Shown: one piece after another, positions 17,687 through 26,700 of the stretch
How the letters are laid out: every line of letters starts with the position of its first letter
Numbering within the stretch: the stretch's first letter is position 1
NCBI GenBank assembly: GCA_013414765.1
Contig: CP058708.1
Span: 4,335,553 to 4,399,552, forward strand
Direction: 5' to 3'
Source: Candidatus Accumulibacter cognatus
GTDB taxonomy: Bacteria > Pseudomonadota > Gammaproteobacteria > Burkholderiales > Rhodocyclaceae
Length of the DNA stretch: 64,000 bases
Program-made: the position numbers and the translations under genes
Notes under the pieces: model-generated
Told to the model about the DNA's origin: nothing
Database searches by the model: none
Seen by the model: the letters and a program-made list of their open reading frames with translations, nothing else

Positions 17687-18231
17687 ATGAAGATCAGATT
17701 GATCATTACAGCGGCGATCATCGGCCTTGGCATTTCGGCAGCGCTGACTCCCGCGCAAGCCACTCCCGTCAACAGCGACCAGTGGTATACCTTTGGTTTT
17801 GGTGGGACCGGCTCGTCCCTGCTGTCCGGCCCCGGTTTTATAACTGGCATACGTAGTATCGTTGCTCCAGATACCCCGTGGGAATTCAACTGCAATGCGG
17901 ACCACTGCAAGTTCATCATTACCGATGGCTTCAATGCAGGCGACAAGTTCACGATTTTGGATTTTGGCGTATCCATCGGGGCCACTTCGCCCGCAGCAAA
18001 CATTCCGGGGATCAGTTGCGGCAACGATGAAGTGGCGTGCCTTTTGACTACGGATTTCAGTATCGCACCTATATTCTGGCGAACGGCCCCCACTCTCTCA
18101 CGGGAATCGTCAGTGATTCTCCCTATGGTGGCGGGGCAGGCTTCTTCATCATCCGCGTGCCCGGGCCCGCAAGCCTCGCGCTGATGGGTATCGGGTTACT
18201 GGGCCTCGCGCCGCGCCGCCGCAAGAGCTGA
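17687..18231 (+). pseudogene. PEP-CTERM exported protein, split by a frameshift
   Basis: A signal peptide (MKIRLIITAAIIGLGISAAL, cleavage near TPAQA) starts at 17687 after GGAAAGAGGAAA. The frame reads to about 18040 (ISCGNDEVAC) and the family-like sequence then continues in the next frame (FDYGFQYRTYILANGPHSLT), ending in a PEP-CTERM signal, VPGPASLALMGIGLLGLAPR plus RRKS. PEP-CTERM proteins are exported and processed by exosortase (usually with extracellular polysaccharide genes). One base is gained or lost near 18040, either a real mutation or a sequencing error. A terminator follows. Confidence 0.75.
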
Positions 18232-18255
18232 ATCGATTCTGCTCGGCATGGGAGA

Positions 18256-18282
18256 AACGGCTGCGCGGCAGCCGTTTTCTTT
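18256..18282 (+). terminator. Rho-independent terminator after the PEP-CTERM gene
   Basis: Stem AACGGCTGC (18256-18264), loop GCG, stem GCAGCCGTT (18268-18276), then TTCTTT. It lies 25 bases past the stop codon. The rest of 18283-18638 has no recognisable gene before the acyl-CoA synthetase start. Confidence 0.85.
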
Positions 18283-18769
18283 GGAGCTTCTTTTGTTCGT
18301 ACTTTTCTTTGATGCAGGTCAATGTGAAATCCGCGTCGGCGAATCACCTTTCCCATCGGTGGCATGCGGAGGGTAACTGACCCGCAGGGCAGCGCCCGGC
18401 GCGCCCCTGTCCTCCTGCAAGTCCCTTACAATATTGAACTGCAACAGCGAGCAGGAATTGACCGGAAAGCGGAGATCGGCAGGCGGTGACGCATCCGCCG
18501 CGCTCGTCAGGAAAAGCCGTCCCGGCCAGAGCCTGCAATCCAATGGGGAGAAAGCCGGTGGCCAGACCCGTCGTCTTGCCGTGCGTTTCTGCGCTGACCG
18601 GCTGTTTCGGAGCTTTCATCAACAAGAGAGGAACCAACATGTCTTATTCGGCTTTCGTGCAGGCGCGCGATTTCCTTCTGGCTCACCGCACCGACTACGA
18701 AACGGCGTACCGGGATTTTCAATGGCCGCAATTGGCTGAATTCAACTGGGCGCTGGATTATTTCGATGT

Positions 18770-20356
18770 CTGAAGTTTAGACACACGCCTCTCCCACCGG
18801 CCGCGATTTCCCCGGTGGCGTGGGCTGACCAACAGGACAAAGGCATGCCCCGACACTAGCCGAGGCAGGGTGAGACGGGCTCAACACTGCAAACGCTGAT
18901 CCTGGCCGGGGACGGGCATCACGAATTGACCGGACTTCGGGTCGTAGGCGTCGCGCACGGGAAGTCCGATAAATTGCATGCGCAGCCATTGAGCGAAAAG
19001 GCCCGCGGTGATCATGGCACCCTTTCTCCAGGGGGCGATGGCCATCAGCGGAAAGGACTGCCACAACTGCAGGGCGAGCAGTTGCGTCAACGCGTAGGCC
19101 GTGGAACGAATCTGCATCCACAGTTCCAGGGCAGCCTTCGACTGCTGCCACAGATTGGCCACTCCCCACCAGCGCTTCAGGTTGTGAAACAAGGGCTCGA
19201 TCCCCCAGCGCTCGGCGTAGATCTCCACCACCTGTTGTGCCGACAGGTTGGTCTCGGTCGCCAGAATCAGGCGCGGCCGTGACCAGGTGTGGTCGGACAG
19301 GAACATCTCGCACCATACCGCGCGGACCGGGAGCCCCTTCAGGAATCGCGCCACGGCGAGGACCGAGCGCACCCGAACCCGCTGCACCGTGCCGTACAGC
19401 ATCAGTTCCATCGCCTGCACCGGCAAGGCTTCGAGTACCACGGCATCGATCCGGCGGCCGTACTTGCGCTTCCGTCCTCGGCGTTTCGGCTCCGGTTCCG
19501 GCGGCAGAAACAAGGCCGTATCGCGGCGCACCTGTCCGATGATGCGGACCTGTTGTTCGAGCAAAGGAAGAATCAGAGTGCGGCGCATGAACCAGGCATC
19601 GATCAGCAAGCGCACTCCCTTGACGTGCCCCCGGACCGAGTCCATCAACTGCCGTGCCACCCAGAGTTTGCCACGTTGGCCCGACTCTTCGACCAGCCAG
19701 GAGCGAATTGGCACCGTCAGCGCCGAGCCCAGGCGGACGCGAACGACCAGTGCCAGCGTGACCCAGCACTGGCAGTTCAGAAAGGTCGGCCGATTGGCCT
19801 TGTGGCTGTGATCGTGCTTGATACTGATCCCCGGCCCGACCTTCGCACAGCGCGGAACCAGCGTATCGTCGAGAATCAGGGTGACCAGTTCGGCCGGGCA
19901 CACCCTCAGCACCAGTTGCAGCAAACGGAGGGACAGTTCCGTGACCGACACGTTTGCCCGCTCGATGAGCTTGTAATAGGTCGTCCAGTGCGCTTCTCGG
20001 CGAATGGCCCCGATGGCCCGAGTGACCCAGCCTTCCGGGTTGAGCAGGCAGCCGATCAGCAGTTCGACGAAGGTCTGGCGAGAACGCGGTGGCACAGCCA
20101 CCAAGAGAAAGGAAATCCATTCCGAGAGCAGCAAGCAAACGTTGGCAGCGAGGGACATGAGGGAAAGCCCGGGATCGAAAATGATCCCTCATTGGTCGCC
20201 GCGCGCTGCTTGCGCGAGAACCATGCGCAAGCAGCGCGCGGCGACCTCACGATCCCCACGTCATGTCAAGTCTTTTTTGCATTTCTTCGAAAAATTTTTC
20301 TACGGCGCCGGAATGTCTTCGGCATCCGCTGGCGATCGCGAGTGTCTAAACTTCAG
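18770..20356 (-). mobile_element. IS4-like insertion sequence with 9-bp target duplication
   Basis: 1,587 bp. Inverted ends CTGAAGTTTAGACAC are perfect for 15 bases at 18770 and, reversed, at 20356. The target TTTCGATGT is duplicated at 18761-18769 and 20357-20365. A 9-bp duplication points to the IS4 family rather than IS701. It holds one intact leftward transposase. Insertion inside the acyl-CoA synthetase gene is fresh enough that the host frame rejoins exactly. Confidence 0.92.
18881..20158 (-). CDS. DDE transposase of the IS4-like element
   Basis: 425 residues. ELVTLILDDTLVPRCAKVGP gives the first catalytic Asp region, GHVKGVRLLIDAWFMRRTLI the second, and QVVEIYAERWGIEPLFHNLK the Y-(2)-R-(3)-E-(6)-K-like Glu region. 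A basic central stretch (PKRRGRKRKYGRR) is probably DNA-contacting. The ORF is intact and bounded by element ends, so it may be active. An overlapping longer leftward frame (18777-20192) is a shadow. Confidence 0.88.
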   Translation of the reverse strand: MSLAANVCLLLSEWISFLLVAVPPRSRQTFVELLIGCLLNPEGWVTRAIGAIRREAHWTTYYKLIERANVSVTELSLRLLQLVLRVCPAELVTLILDDTLVPRCAKVGPGISIKHDHSHKANRPTFLNCQCWVTLALVVRVRLGSALTVPIRSWLVEESGQRGKLWVARQLMDSVRGHVKGVRLLIDAWFMRRTLILPLLEQQVRIIGQVRRDTALFLPPEPEPKRRGRKRKYGRRIDAVVLEALPVQAMELMLYGTVQRVRVRSVLAVARFLKGLPVRAVWCEMFLSDHTWSRPRLILATETNLSAQQVVEIYAERWGIEPLFHNLKRWWGVANLWQQSKAALELWMQIRSTAYALTQLLALQLWQSFPLMAIAPWRKGAMITAGLFAQWLRMQFIGLPVRDAYDPKSGQFVMPVPGQDQRLQC

Positions 20357-22045
20357 TTTCGATGTGATGGCCGCGGGCAACGACCGTCCGGCGTTGTGGG
20401 TGGTCAACGAAGACGGTACGGAACAGAAGATGTCGTTCTCCGAAATGTCGAAGCGTTCGAGCCAGGTCGCCAACTGGCTGCGTGCGCAGGGCGTAAGGCG
20501 CGGCGATCGCATCCTGATGATGCTCGGCAACGAGGTGCCGCTGTGGGATACGATGCTGGCTTCGATCAAACTCGGCGCGGTGTTGTCGCCGGCGACCACG
20601 CTGCTTGCTCCCGATGACCTGCGCGACCGTCTCGACCGCGGGCAGGTGCGGCATGTGGTCATCGGCCATACGCACGCCGACAAGTTCAGTGGCCTGCCCG
20701 GCGACTACACGCGCATCACCGTTGGGGGCGCGGTTCCCGGCTGGAAGCAGCTCGAAGAGGCTTACCAGGGGTCGAACGAGTTCGTCCCCGACGGTTCGAC
20801 CCTGGCGACCGATCCGCAATTGCTCTTTTTTACTTCCGGCACGACTTCCAAACCCAAGCTGGTGTTACACAGCCAGCAGAGCTATCCGGTCGGACATCTG
20901 TCGACCATGTACTGGCTCGGACTACAGCCTGGTGACGTGCATTGGAACATCAGTTCGGCCGGCTGGGCGAAGCACGCCTGGAGCTGCTTTTTCGCACCGT
21001 GGAACGCTGGCGCGACGGTATTCATCTACAACTACTCGCGCTTTGCTGCGGCGTCGATCCTTGAAACGCTGGTCCGATGCTCGGTGACCACCCTCTGTGC
21101 GCCGCCGACGGTATGGCGGATGCTGATCCAGGAAGACCTTGGCAAGTATCCGGTCAAGGTACGCGAACTGATCGGTGCCGGCGAGCCGCTGAATCCGGAA
21201 GTCATCGATCAGGTCAAGGCCGCCTGGGGAATCACCCTGCGCGACGGTTTTGGCCAGACCGAAACCACCGCCCAAGTCGGCAATTCGCCCGGACAGACGG
21301 TCAAGCTCGGTTCCATGGGTCGCCCGATGCCCGGCTATCAGGTGCGCCTGGTTGATGTTGACGGTCAGGTCTCCGACGAAGGCGAAATCTGTCTGATGCT
21401 GTCGCCGCGTCCGCTCGGGCTGATGATCTCCTACGACGACGACCCCGAGAAGACCGCCGAGGTGATGCGTGATGGCTTCTATCACACCGGTGACACCGCC
21501 TCCGTCGATGCCGATGGCTACATCACTTATGTTGGCCGCGCCGACGACGTGTTCAAGGCTTCCGACTATCGCATCAGCCCGTTCGAACTCGAGAGCGTCC
21601 TGATCGAACACGAGGCGGTCGCAGAGGCTGCCGTCGTGCCGAGTCCCGACCCCCTGCGCCTGGCCGTACCAAAAGCGTTCCTGACCTTGCGCGCCGGCTA
21701 TGAACCAGGGCGTGAACTGGCGCGCGACATCTTCGTATTCCTGCGCAGCCGTCTGTCGCCGTACAAGCGTGTGCGACGACTCGAATTCGGCGAACTGCCG
21801 AAGACCATCTCAGGCAAGATTCGTCGCGTCGAACTGCGCAAGGGCGAACAGGGTCGGGATCGCGCCGCCACGACGCGCGGGGAATTCGAATACTACGAGG
21901 AGGATTTCGAGTTCTAGTCGAACGATCCGGTCTGGCATTGACAGGCAGGGTTGGCGGCCTGAGCTTGTCGAGGGCCGCGATCATCCTGCCATTCGCCCTG
22001 GGGTCGGGTCAGACCGAAGGGTGAATGGCCTTTCCAGATTTGTCC

Positions 22046-22172
22046 TAACGGTCATGACTTTTCCAGACGCCCCCGATCATGAAAGTCATGACCGTATTTC
22101 CTCTCCCCCAACCCCTCTCCCGCGAGGAGAGAGGGGAGGTTCGTGAGTCGCTGACGCGACTTTCACATTAAC
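22046..22172. repeat. Dispersed palindromic intergenic repeat, copy 1
   Basis: Perfect 14-bp inverted arms ACGGTCATGACTTT (22048-22061) and AAAGTCATGACCGT (22082-22095) around a spacer containing CGCCCCCGATCATG. They are followed by a C/G-rich palindrome (CTCTCCCCCAACCCCTCTCC and complement) and GAGTCGCTGACGCGACTTTC. Related copies lie at 35563-35668 and 60831-60950. It separates the acyl-CoA synthetase remnant from the pilus operon. Confidence 0.85.
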
Positions 22173-22202
22173 CGGGACCTTCAGGATCCCTGGAGCTTTG
22201 CC

Positions 22203-23909
22203 ATGGCTCGACCGGAAAAGATTCGCCTCGGCGATCTGCTCGTTCAGCAAGGCCTACTCACTGACGAACAACTCAAGTTTGCGCTCGATGAGCAAAAACG
22301 CAGCGGACGCAAGCTGGGCCGCATCGTCGTCGACAGTTCATTTGTCACCGAAGAGGCGATTTCGCAGGCGCTCGCAAAACAATTGCAAGTTCCCTACGTC
22401 GATCTCAGGCACTTCAATCCACGCGCTGAACTGGTCAATCTCCTGCCCGAGGCGCAGGCGAGGCGTTTTCGCGCGGTCGTGCTCGACGAGATTCGCGGCC
22501 GACTGCGGGTTGGTTTCGTCGATCCCACCGACCTGCAGGCTTATGACGAAGTCCTGCGTCTTCTGCGTCGCGAAATCGACTTGGTGGTAGTGGCCGAGGG
22601 CCATTTGCTGGCGCTGGTCGATCGCGTCTATCGGCGTACCGAAGAAATCAGCGGCCTGGCCAGGGAACTGACCGCCGAACTGGAAGATGTGCCGATCGAA
22701 TTTGGCGGCCTGATCGGAACGGCTACGGGTGCCGAGGAAGCTCCCGTCGTCAAATTGCTGCAGACCGTATTCGAAGAAGCCATTCGTTCGCGTGCTTCGG
22801 ATATCCATATCGAACCACAGGATCGCTCGCTGCGTGTTCGCTTCCGTATCGACGGCATCTTGCAGGTACAGATGGAAGCCGATGCCAAAATTGCCCCGGC
22901 CCTCTCTCTGCGTCTCAAGTTGATGTCCGGACTCGACATCTCGGAAAAGCGCTTGCCGCAGGACGGTCGTTTTGCCATCAAGGTGCGCAACAACCAGATC
23001 GACGTGCGGATTTCGACCATGCCGACGCAGTACGGCGAGTCGGTCGTGATGCGCCTGCTGAACCAGAACACCGGACTGCTCGGGCTGGATCGGCTGAACA
23101 TGCCGCCACCTACGCTCGAACGTCTGCGCCATGCGATACGTCGTCCCAGTGGCATGGTGCTGGTCACCGGTCCGACCGGCAGCGGCAAGACGACGACGCT
23201 CTATGCTGCCCTGTCCGAACTCAATACCACCGAGAAGAAGATCATCACCGTTGAAGACCCGGTGGAATACCGGCTTCCCGGCATCAATCAGGTGCAGGTG
23301 CACGAGAAGATCGATCTGTCCTTCGAGCGGGTGTTGCGTTCCGCACTGCGACAAGATCCGGACATCGTTCTGGTCGGCGAGATGCGCGATCAGACCACCG
23401 CTGAAATCGGCATGCGCGCCGCGATTACGGGCCACATGGTACTCTCGACCCTGCATACCAACGATGTCATCTCGACCCCCATTCGACTGCTCGACATGGG
23501 CGTTCCCCGTTACATGGTTGCACTATCGTTGCAACTGGTGCTGGCACAGCGGCTGGTGCGGGTGATCTGCGGCAACTGCGCCGAACCACACCGCCCGTCG
23601 CCGCAAGAACACGAATGGCTGCGCTACGAGTTGGGCGACACGGTCGACCAGCACCGCTTCCTGCAGGGGAAGGGCTGCCTGCATTGCGCCGGAACAGGCT
23701 ACCAGGGTCGTACCGGGGTTTACGAGATGCTCGAAATGACCAACGAAATTGTCGAGGCGATCAACGTCGACGACACGGGCAGCTTCGTTCAGGCGGCACG
23801 CCGGCAGATGGCCGGCGAAACGCTGCGCCGCGATGCCCTGCGACTGGTGGTGCAAGGCCGCACGACCATCGAGGAAGCGATGCGCATCAGCAATCAGTTC
23901 GAAGATTGA
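22203..23909 (+). CDS. mshE: MSHA-type pilus assembly ATPase (MshE)
   Basis: 568 residues, a GspE/PilB-type hexameric ATPase that powers pilin polymerisation at the inner membrane. The N-terminal MshEN/T2SSE domain (RLGDLLVQQGLLTDEQLKFA, about 8-150) is the region that binds cyclic-di-GMP in known MshE proteins. Next come Walker A GPTGSGKTTT (about 323-332), the Asp box EDPVEYRLPGINQVQVHEK, Walker B DPDIVLVGEMRD and the His box THLHTND-like STLHTNDV. The C-terminal zinc site has CGNCAEP and CLHCAGTGYQGRTG. It starts the rightward pilus operon; the platform gene follows 2 bases later. Confidence 0.93.
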   Translation: MARPEKIRLGDLLVQQGLLTDEQLKFALDEQKRSGRKLGRIVVDSSFVTEEAISQALAKQLQVPYVDLRHFNPRAELVNLLPEAQARRFRAVVLDEIRGRLRVGFVDPTDLQAYDEVLRLLRREIDLVVVAEGHLLALVDRVYRRTEEISGLARELTAELEDVPIEFGGLIGTATGAEEAPVVKLLQTVFEEAIRSRASDIHIEPQDRSLRVRFRIDGILQVQMEADAKIAPALSLRLKLMSGLDISEKRLPQDGRFAIKVRNNQIDVRISTMPTQYGESVVMRLLNQNTGLLGLDRLNMPPPTLERLRHAIRRPSGMVLVTGPTGSGKTTTLYAALSELNTTEKKIITVEDPVEYRLPGINQVQVHEKIDLSFERVLRSALRQDPDIVLVGEMRDQTTAEIGMRAAITGHMVLSTLHTNDVISTPIRLLDMGVPRYMVALSLQLVLAQRLVRVICGNCAEPHRPSPQEHEWLRYELGDTVDQHRFLQGKGCLHCAGTGYQGRTGVYEMLEMTNEIVEAINVDDTGSFVQAARRQMAGETLRRDALRLVVQGRTTIEEAMRISNQFED

Positions 23910-23911
23910 GG

Positions 23912-25135
23912 ATGCCGAACTTCGCTTACAAAGGACGGAACGCTGGCGGAGATCTCGTCGAGGGATCGCTTGAAGGGGCGAATAGTGGTGCCATCGTCGA
24001 TTTTCTGCGCGGGCAGGGACTGACGCCGGTCGAGATCAGGGAGAGCAGGGCGGGCGAACCGGCATCCCGCCGGAAAGTCACGCTGTTCAGGCAAAAAATC
24101 TCGCCAATCGACCTCTTGCTCTTCAGCCGGCAGATGCATCGACTGCTCAAATCGGGCGTACCGATCATGCGTTCCCTGAGCGGTCTGCAGGAAGCGGCGA
24201 TCAATCCCGAGATGAAGCGCGTCATTGGCGAGGTTCGCGAGAGTCTGGAAGGCGGTCGGGAATTGTCACAGACCCTGGCCCGGCATCCGCGCGTTTTCTC
24301 CCCGTTCTACCTGTCGATGGTTCGTGTCGGTGAAGCGACCGGTCTGCTCGACGAAGTTTTCTTCCGCCTGTTCGAGCACCTTGAGTTCGAGCGCTACATG
24401 CGCGAACAGGTTAAATCGGCGTTGCGCTACCCTAGCTTTGTGGTGTTGGCGATGGTGATGGCCCTGGTCATCGTCAATCTCTTCGTGATTCCTGCCTTTG
24501 CCAAGGTCTTTGCCGGTTTTGGGGCCGAATTGCCGATGATGACCCGGCTATTGCTCGGCTTTTCCGATTTCATGGTGGCTTACTGGCCATCCCTGTTGCT
24601 TGGTGCCATCGGCTGCGGGATGGCCTTTGGCATCTGGCTGCGAACGACCCCGGGGCGTTACCGCTGGGACCGGATATCCCTGAAATTTCCGATTGCCGGC
24701 AAAATCCTGCACAAGGCTGCGCTTTCCCGCTTCGCCCGCAGTTTTTCTCTGGGAATGCGCAGCGGCGTTCCGGTCATGCAGGCCTTATCCAATTCGGCGC
24801 AAACGGTCGATAACCGTTACATCGCGCATTGCATCGAAGGAATGCGCGAAAGCATCGAACGGGGCGAAAGCCTGTTGCGCGCCGCCATCAGTTCCGGCAT
24901 CTTTACCCCCGTCGTCCTGCAGATGGTGGCTGTCGGAGAAGAGTCGGGAGCGGTCGATGACATGATGGAAGAGATTGGCGACATGTACCGGCAGGAAGTC
25001 GAATACGAACTCAAGACGCTCAGCCAGCAGATCGAACCGATTCTGATCGTCATGCTCGGCATCATGGTGCTGATCCTGGCGCTGGGCATCTTCCTGCCGA
25101 TGTGGGATTTGGGCAAGGTGGCCATCAAGCGGTGA
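23912..25135 (+). CDS. mshG: Pilus inner-membrane platform protein (MshG)
   Basis: 407 residues, PilC/GspF family. There are two GspF domains, one at about 65-190 (LLFSRQMHRLLKSGVPIMRS) and one at about 270-390 (LSRFARSFSLGMRSGVPVMQ), each followed by membrane helices (FVVLAMVMALVIVNLFVIPA; PSLLLGAIGCGMAFGIW; IEPILIVMLGIMVLILALG). It forms the platform that couples the ATPase to pilin insertion. The ATG at 23912 sits in GAGGATG right after the mshE stop; the stop overlaps the next gene's start. Confidence 0.92.
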   Translation: MPNFAYKGRNAGGDLVEGSLEGANSGAIVDFLRGQGLTPVEIRESRAGEPASRRKVTLFRQKISPIDLLLFSRQMHRLLKSGVPIMRSLSGLQEAAINPEMKRVIGEVRESLEGGRELSQTLARHPRVFSPFYLSMVRVGEATGLLDEVFFRLFEHLEFERYMREQVKSALRYPSFVVLAMVMALVIVNLFVIPAFAKVFAGFGAELPMMTRLLLGFSDFMVAYWPSLLLGAIGCGMAFGIWLRTTPGRYRWDRISLKFPIAGKILHKAALSRFARSFSLGMRSGVPVMQALSNSAQTVDNRYIAHCIEGMRESIERGESLLRAAISSGIFTPVVLQMVAVGEESGAVDDMMEEIGDMYRQEVEYELKTLSQQIEPILIVMLGIMVLILALGIFLPMWDLGKVAIKR

Positions 25136-25674
25136 TGCCGCGGGAGATCCGGCGTTCCGGCCACGATGCCACTTCGCACTGGTTCGAGTGGGCCGTGCTG
25201 TGGGTGGTGGTCGGCTTGCTGGCCTTCGGCCTGTTGTCGGCCTTGCACGATGCCAGTGAACGAGCGGAAAGGCTGGCGGTCGAGTTGACCATCCGCAACA
25301 TGCGAACCGGGATGCAGCAGGCCATGGGTGAAGCGCTCATGCAGCAGCGGGAAAGTGAAATCGCTGCATGGGTGGGTAATAACCCTGTACACTGGCTGGG
25401 TTCAGATCCGGCAGGGTATCGCGGTGAGTGTTCGGCCGCAGAAAGCCGGGAATTGCCCGCAGGGGCGTGGTGTTTTGACCGTGACCGTCGCGAGCTGGTT
25501 TATCGGCCACGCCATACCAGCCATCTGCGTATTCCTTCGGCGGACAGCGGGGATCGCTGCAATGTCTTGGGCTGGAGTGTGACGCGCGTGCCGGAACGAA
25601 TGGCGAGTGGCGCTTTTGTGGGCCTGAAATTGGCCGCCACTGCAGACTGCCGATGGGTTTTGGGTAGAAGTTGA
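25135..25674 (+). CDS. mshF: MshF-like bitopic membrane protein
   Basis: 179 residues starting at the ATG at 25135, overlapping the mshG stop. One N-terminal helix (WAVLWVVVGLLAFGLLSALH, about 15-36) is followed by a periplasmic domain with four cysteines (C-x-AAESRELPAGAWC; RCNVLGW; DCRWVLG) that could form disulfides. Position after MshG and topology match the poorly characterised MshF of Vibrio-type MSHA loci; sequence evidence alone is weak. Confidence 0.65.
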   Translation: MPREIRRSGHDATSHWFEWAVLWVVVGLLAFGLLSALHDASERAERLAVELTIRNMRTGMQQAMGEALMQQRESEIAAWVGNNPVHWLGSDPAGYRGECSAAESRELPAGAWCFDRDRRELVYRPRHTSHLRIPSADSGDRCNVLGWSVTRVPERMASGAFVGLKLAATADCRWVLGRS

Positions 25675-25763
25675 AATATCGGTAAAGAAATCGGCGATTT
25701 TTGCCGTCATCAGGCCATGAGGCGTACCTTTCCGTTTCTGTGGCTGTTCTGGGAGCGTAGTCA

Positions 25764-26243
25764 ATGCGGCGTACAGCACAAGGTTTTACCCTGATCGAAC
25801 TCATCATCGTGATCACCATCATCGGCATTCTGGCGGCGGTTGCGCTGCCGCGCTTCATCAACGCCCAGCAGGATGCGCGCATTGCCAAGGCACAAGCCTT
25901 GTTCGGCAGTGTCCGGTCAGCGGCGGCATTGGCCAGATCCCGTTGCGAGCTGGATCTGGCCGGAGGAGCGGCGGTCGGCGCCACCTGTACGACAACGGCA
26001 GGAACCGCGAACATGGACGGCACCGCCATCACGATGGTCAATCGTTATCCGGCGGCGACCGCGGCGGGCATCATCGCCGCCACCCAGATCGATACGACCA
26101 ATGATGGCGTTACGGTTGCCGTCGGGCCACCTTTGACGATCACGATCAACGGGGCAACGACTGCGGCGAACTGCCGCATCAGTTATACGGCGGCGACGGC
26201 GGTTCTGGCACCGGTCATTACCCTGGATACCTCAGGCTGTTGA
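25764..26243 (+). CDS. mshB: Type IV prepilin, MshB-like
   Basis: 159 residues. A short leader MRRTAQG is cut before Phe8 by prepilin peptidase; FTLIELIIVITIIGILAAVA carries Glu5 of the mature pilin and the hydrophobic assembly helix. The globular part is Ala/Thr-rich with cysteines near residues 55, 69, 138 and 159, giving possible disulfide loops. In MSHA loci the pilin before MshA is MshB, a minor pilin; assignment is by order. Confidence 0.85.
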   Translation: MRRTAQGFTLIELIIVITIIGILAAVALPRFINAQQDARIAKAQALFGSVRSAAALARSRCELDLAGGAAVGATCTTTAGTANMDGTAITMVNRYPAATAAGIIAATQIDTTNDGVTVAVGPPLTITINGATTAANCRISYTAATAVLAPVITLDTSGC

Positions 26244-26265
26244 TATATTACCAAGGAGAAAAACC

Positions 26266-26700
26266 ATGAAACAAATGCAGCGGGGCTTTACATTGATTGA
26301 ACTGGTGGTGGTGATCGTCATTCTCGGCATCCTGGCGGCCACGGCCTTGCCGAAGTTCGTCGATCTGACCGACGATGCGCAGACGGCCGCGATCAAGGGC
26401 GTCAGTGGTGGGCTGGCCTCTGCAGATTCGATCAACTACGCGGGTTGTTCGGTCATTGGCAATGTCGCGACCGCCGGCAAGTGCGTCAAGATGACCAAAT
26501 GCTCGGATGTCGGCACGCTGATGCATCCTTCGATGACCCTGGGCACCGCTTGCAGCACTTCAGCGTACTACCTCACCGCGGATACCGCCGCGAGCACCAC
26601 CAACGGGACTCCGGTGACCTGCACGTTGAATATGGGCAAAGGATCTCCTTGTGCTTCAGGCTGGACTGCAACGTATGTGGTCACGGGTGCGGGTAACTAG
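26266..26700 (+). CDS. mshA: Type IV prepilin, MshA-like (probable major pilin)
   Basis: 144 residues. The leader MKQMQRG is followed by FTLIELVVVIVILGILAATA and LPKFVDLTDDAQTAAIKGVS, the classical MshA opening including the PKFVDL block. Cysteines in YAGCSV, GKCVKMTKC, GTACSTS, VTCTLN and SPCASG would rigidify the globular domain. The ribosome-binding site AAGGAGAAAAACC before the ATG is the strongest in the operon, fitting high expression of the shaft subunit. Confidence 0.88.
   Translation: MKQMQRGFTLIELVVVIVILGILAATALPKFVDLTDDAQTAAIKGVSGGLASADSINYAGCSVIGNVATAGKCVKMTKCSDVGTLMHPSMTLGTACSTSAYYLTADTAASTTNGTPVTCTLNMGKGSPCASGWTATYVVTGAGN

Larger units (their letters stand above)
18639..21917 (+). 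pseudogene. Acyl-CoA synthetase (AMP-forming), disrupted by an IS4-like element
   Basis: The start (MSYSAFVQARDFLLAHRTDY) at 18639 follows AGAGAGG. Codons to DYFDV end at 18769, where an IS begins; the gene resumes at 20366 with MAAGNDRPALWVVNEDGTEQ. Without the IS and one 9-bp duplication it is a continuous 560-residue enzyme. Motifs are intact: LLFFTSGTTSKPKLVLHS (phosphate-binding), GFGQTETT, FYHTGDTASVD, and the catalytic Lys in KTISGKIRR near the C-terminus. It would activate a carboxylic acid to its CoA thioester; the substrate cannot be read, though it resembles medium-chain or acetate-like ligases. A chimeric protein could start at ATG 20313 inside the IS. Confidence 0.85.

Noticed and set aside
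18777-20192. A 471-codon minus-strand frame overlapping the IS4-like transposase
   Set aside because: It is a shifted frame of the same strand; only the 425-residue frame has DDE motifs.
19289-20617. A 442-codon plus-strand frame crossing the IS right end into the acyl-CoA synthetase gene
   Set aside because: It is antisense to the transposase and out of frame with the synthetase; the in-frame chimeric start at 20313 is the only plausible read-through product.
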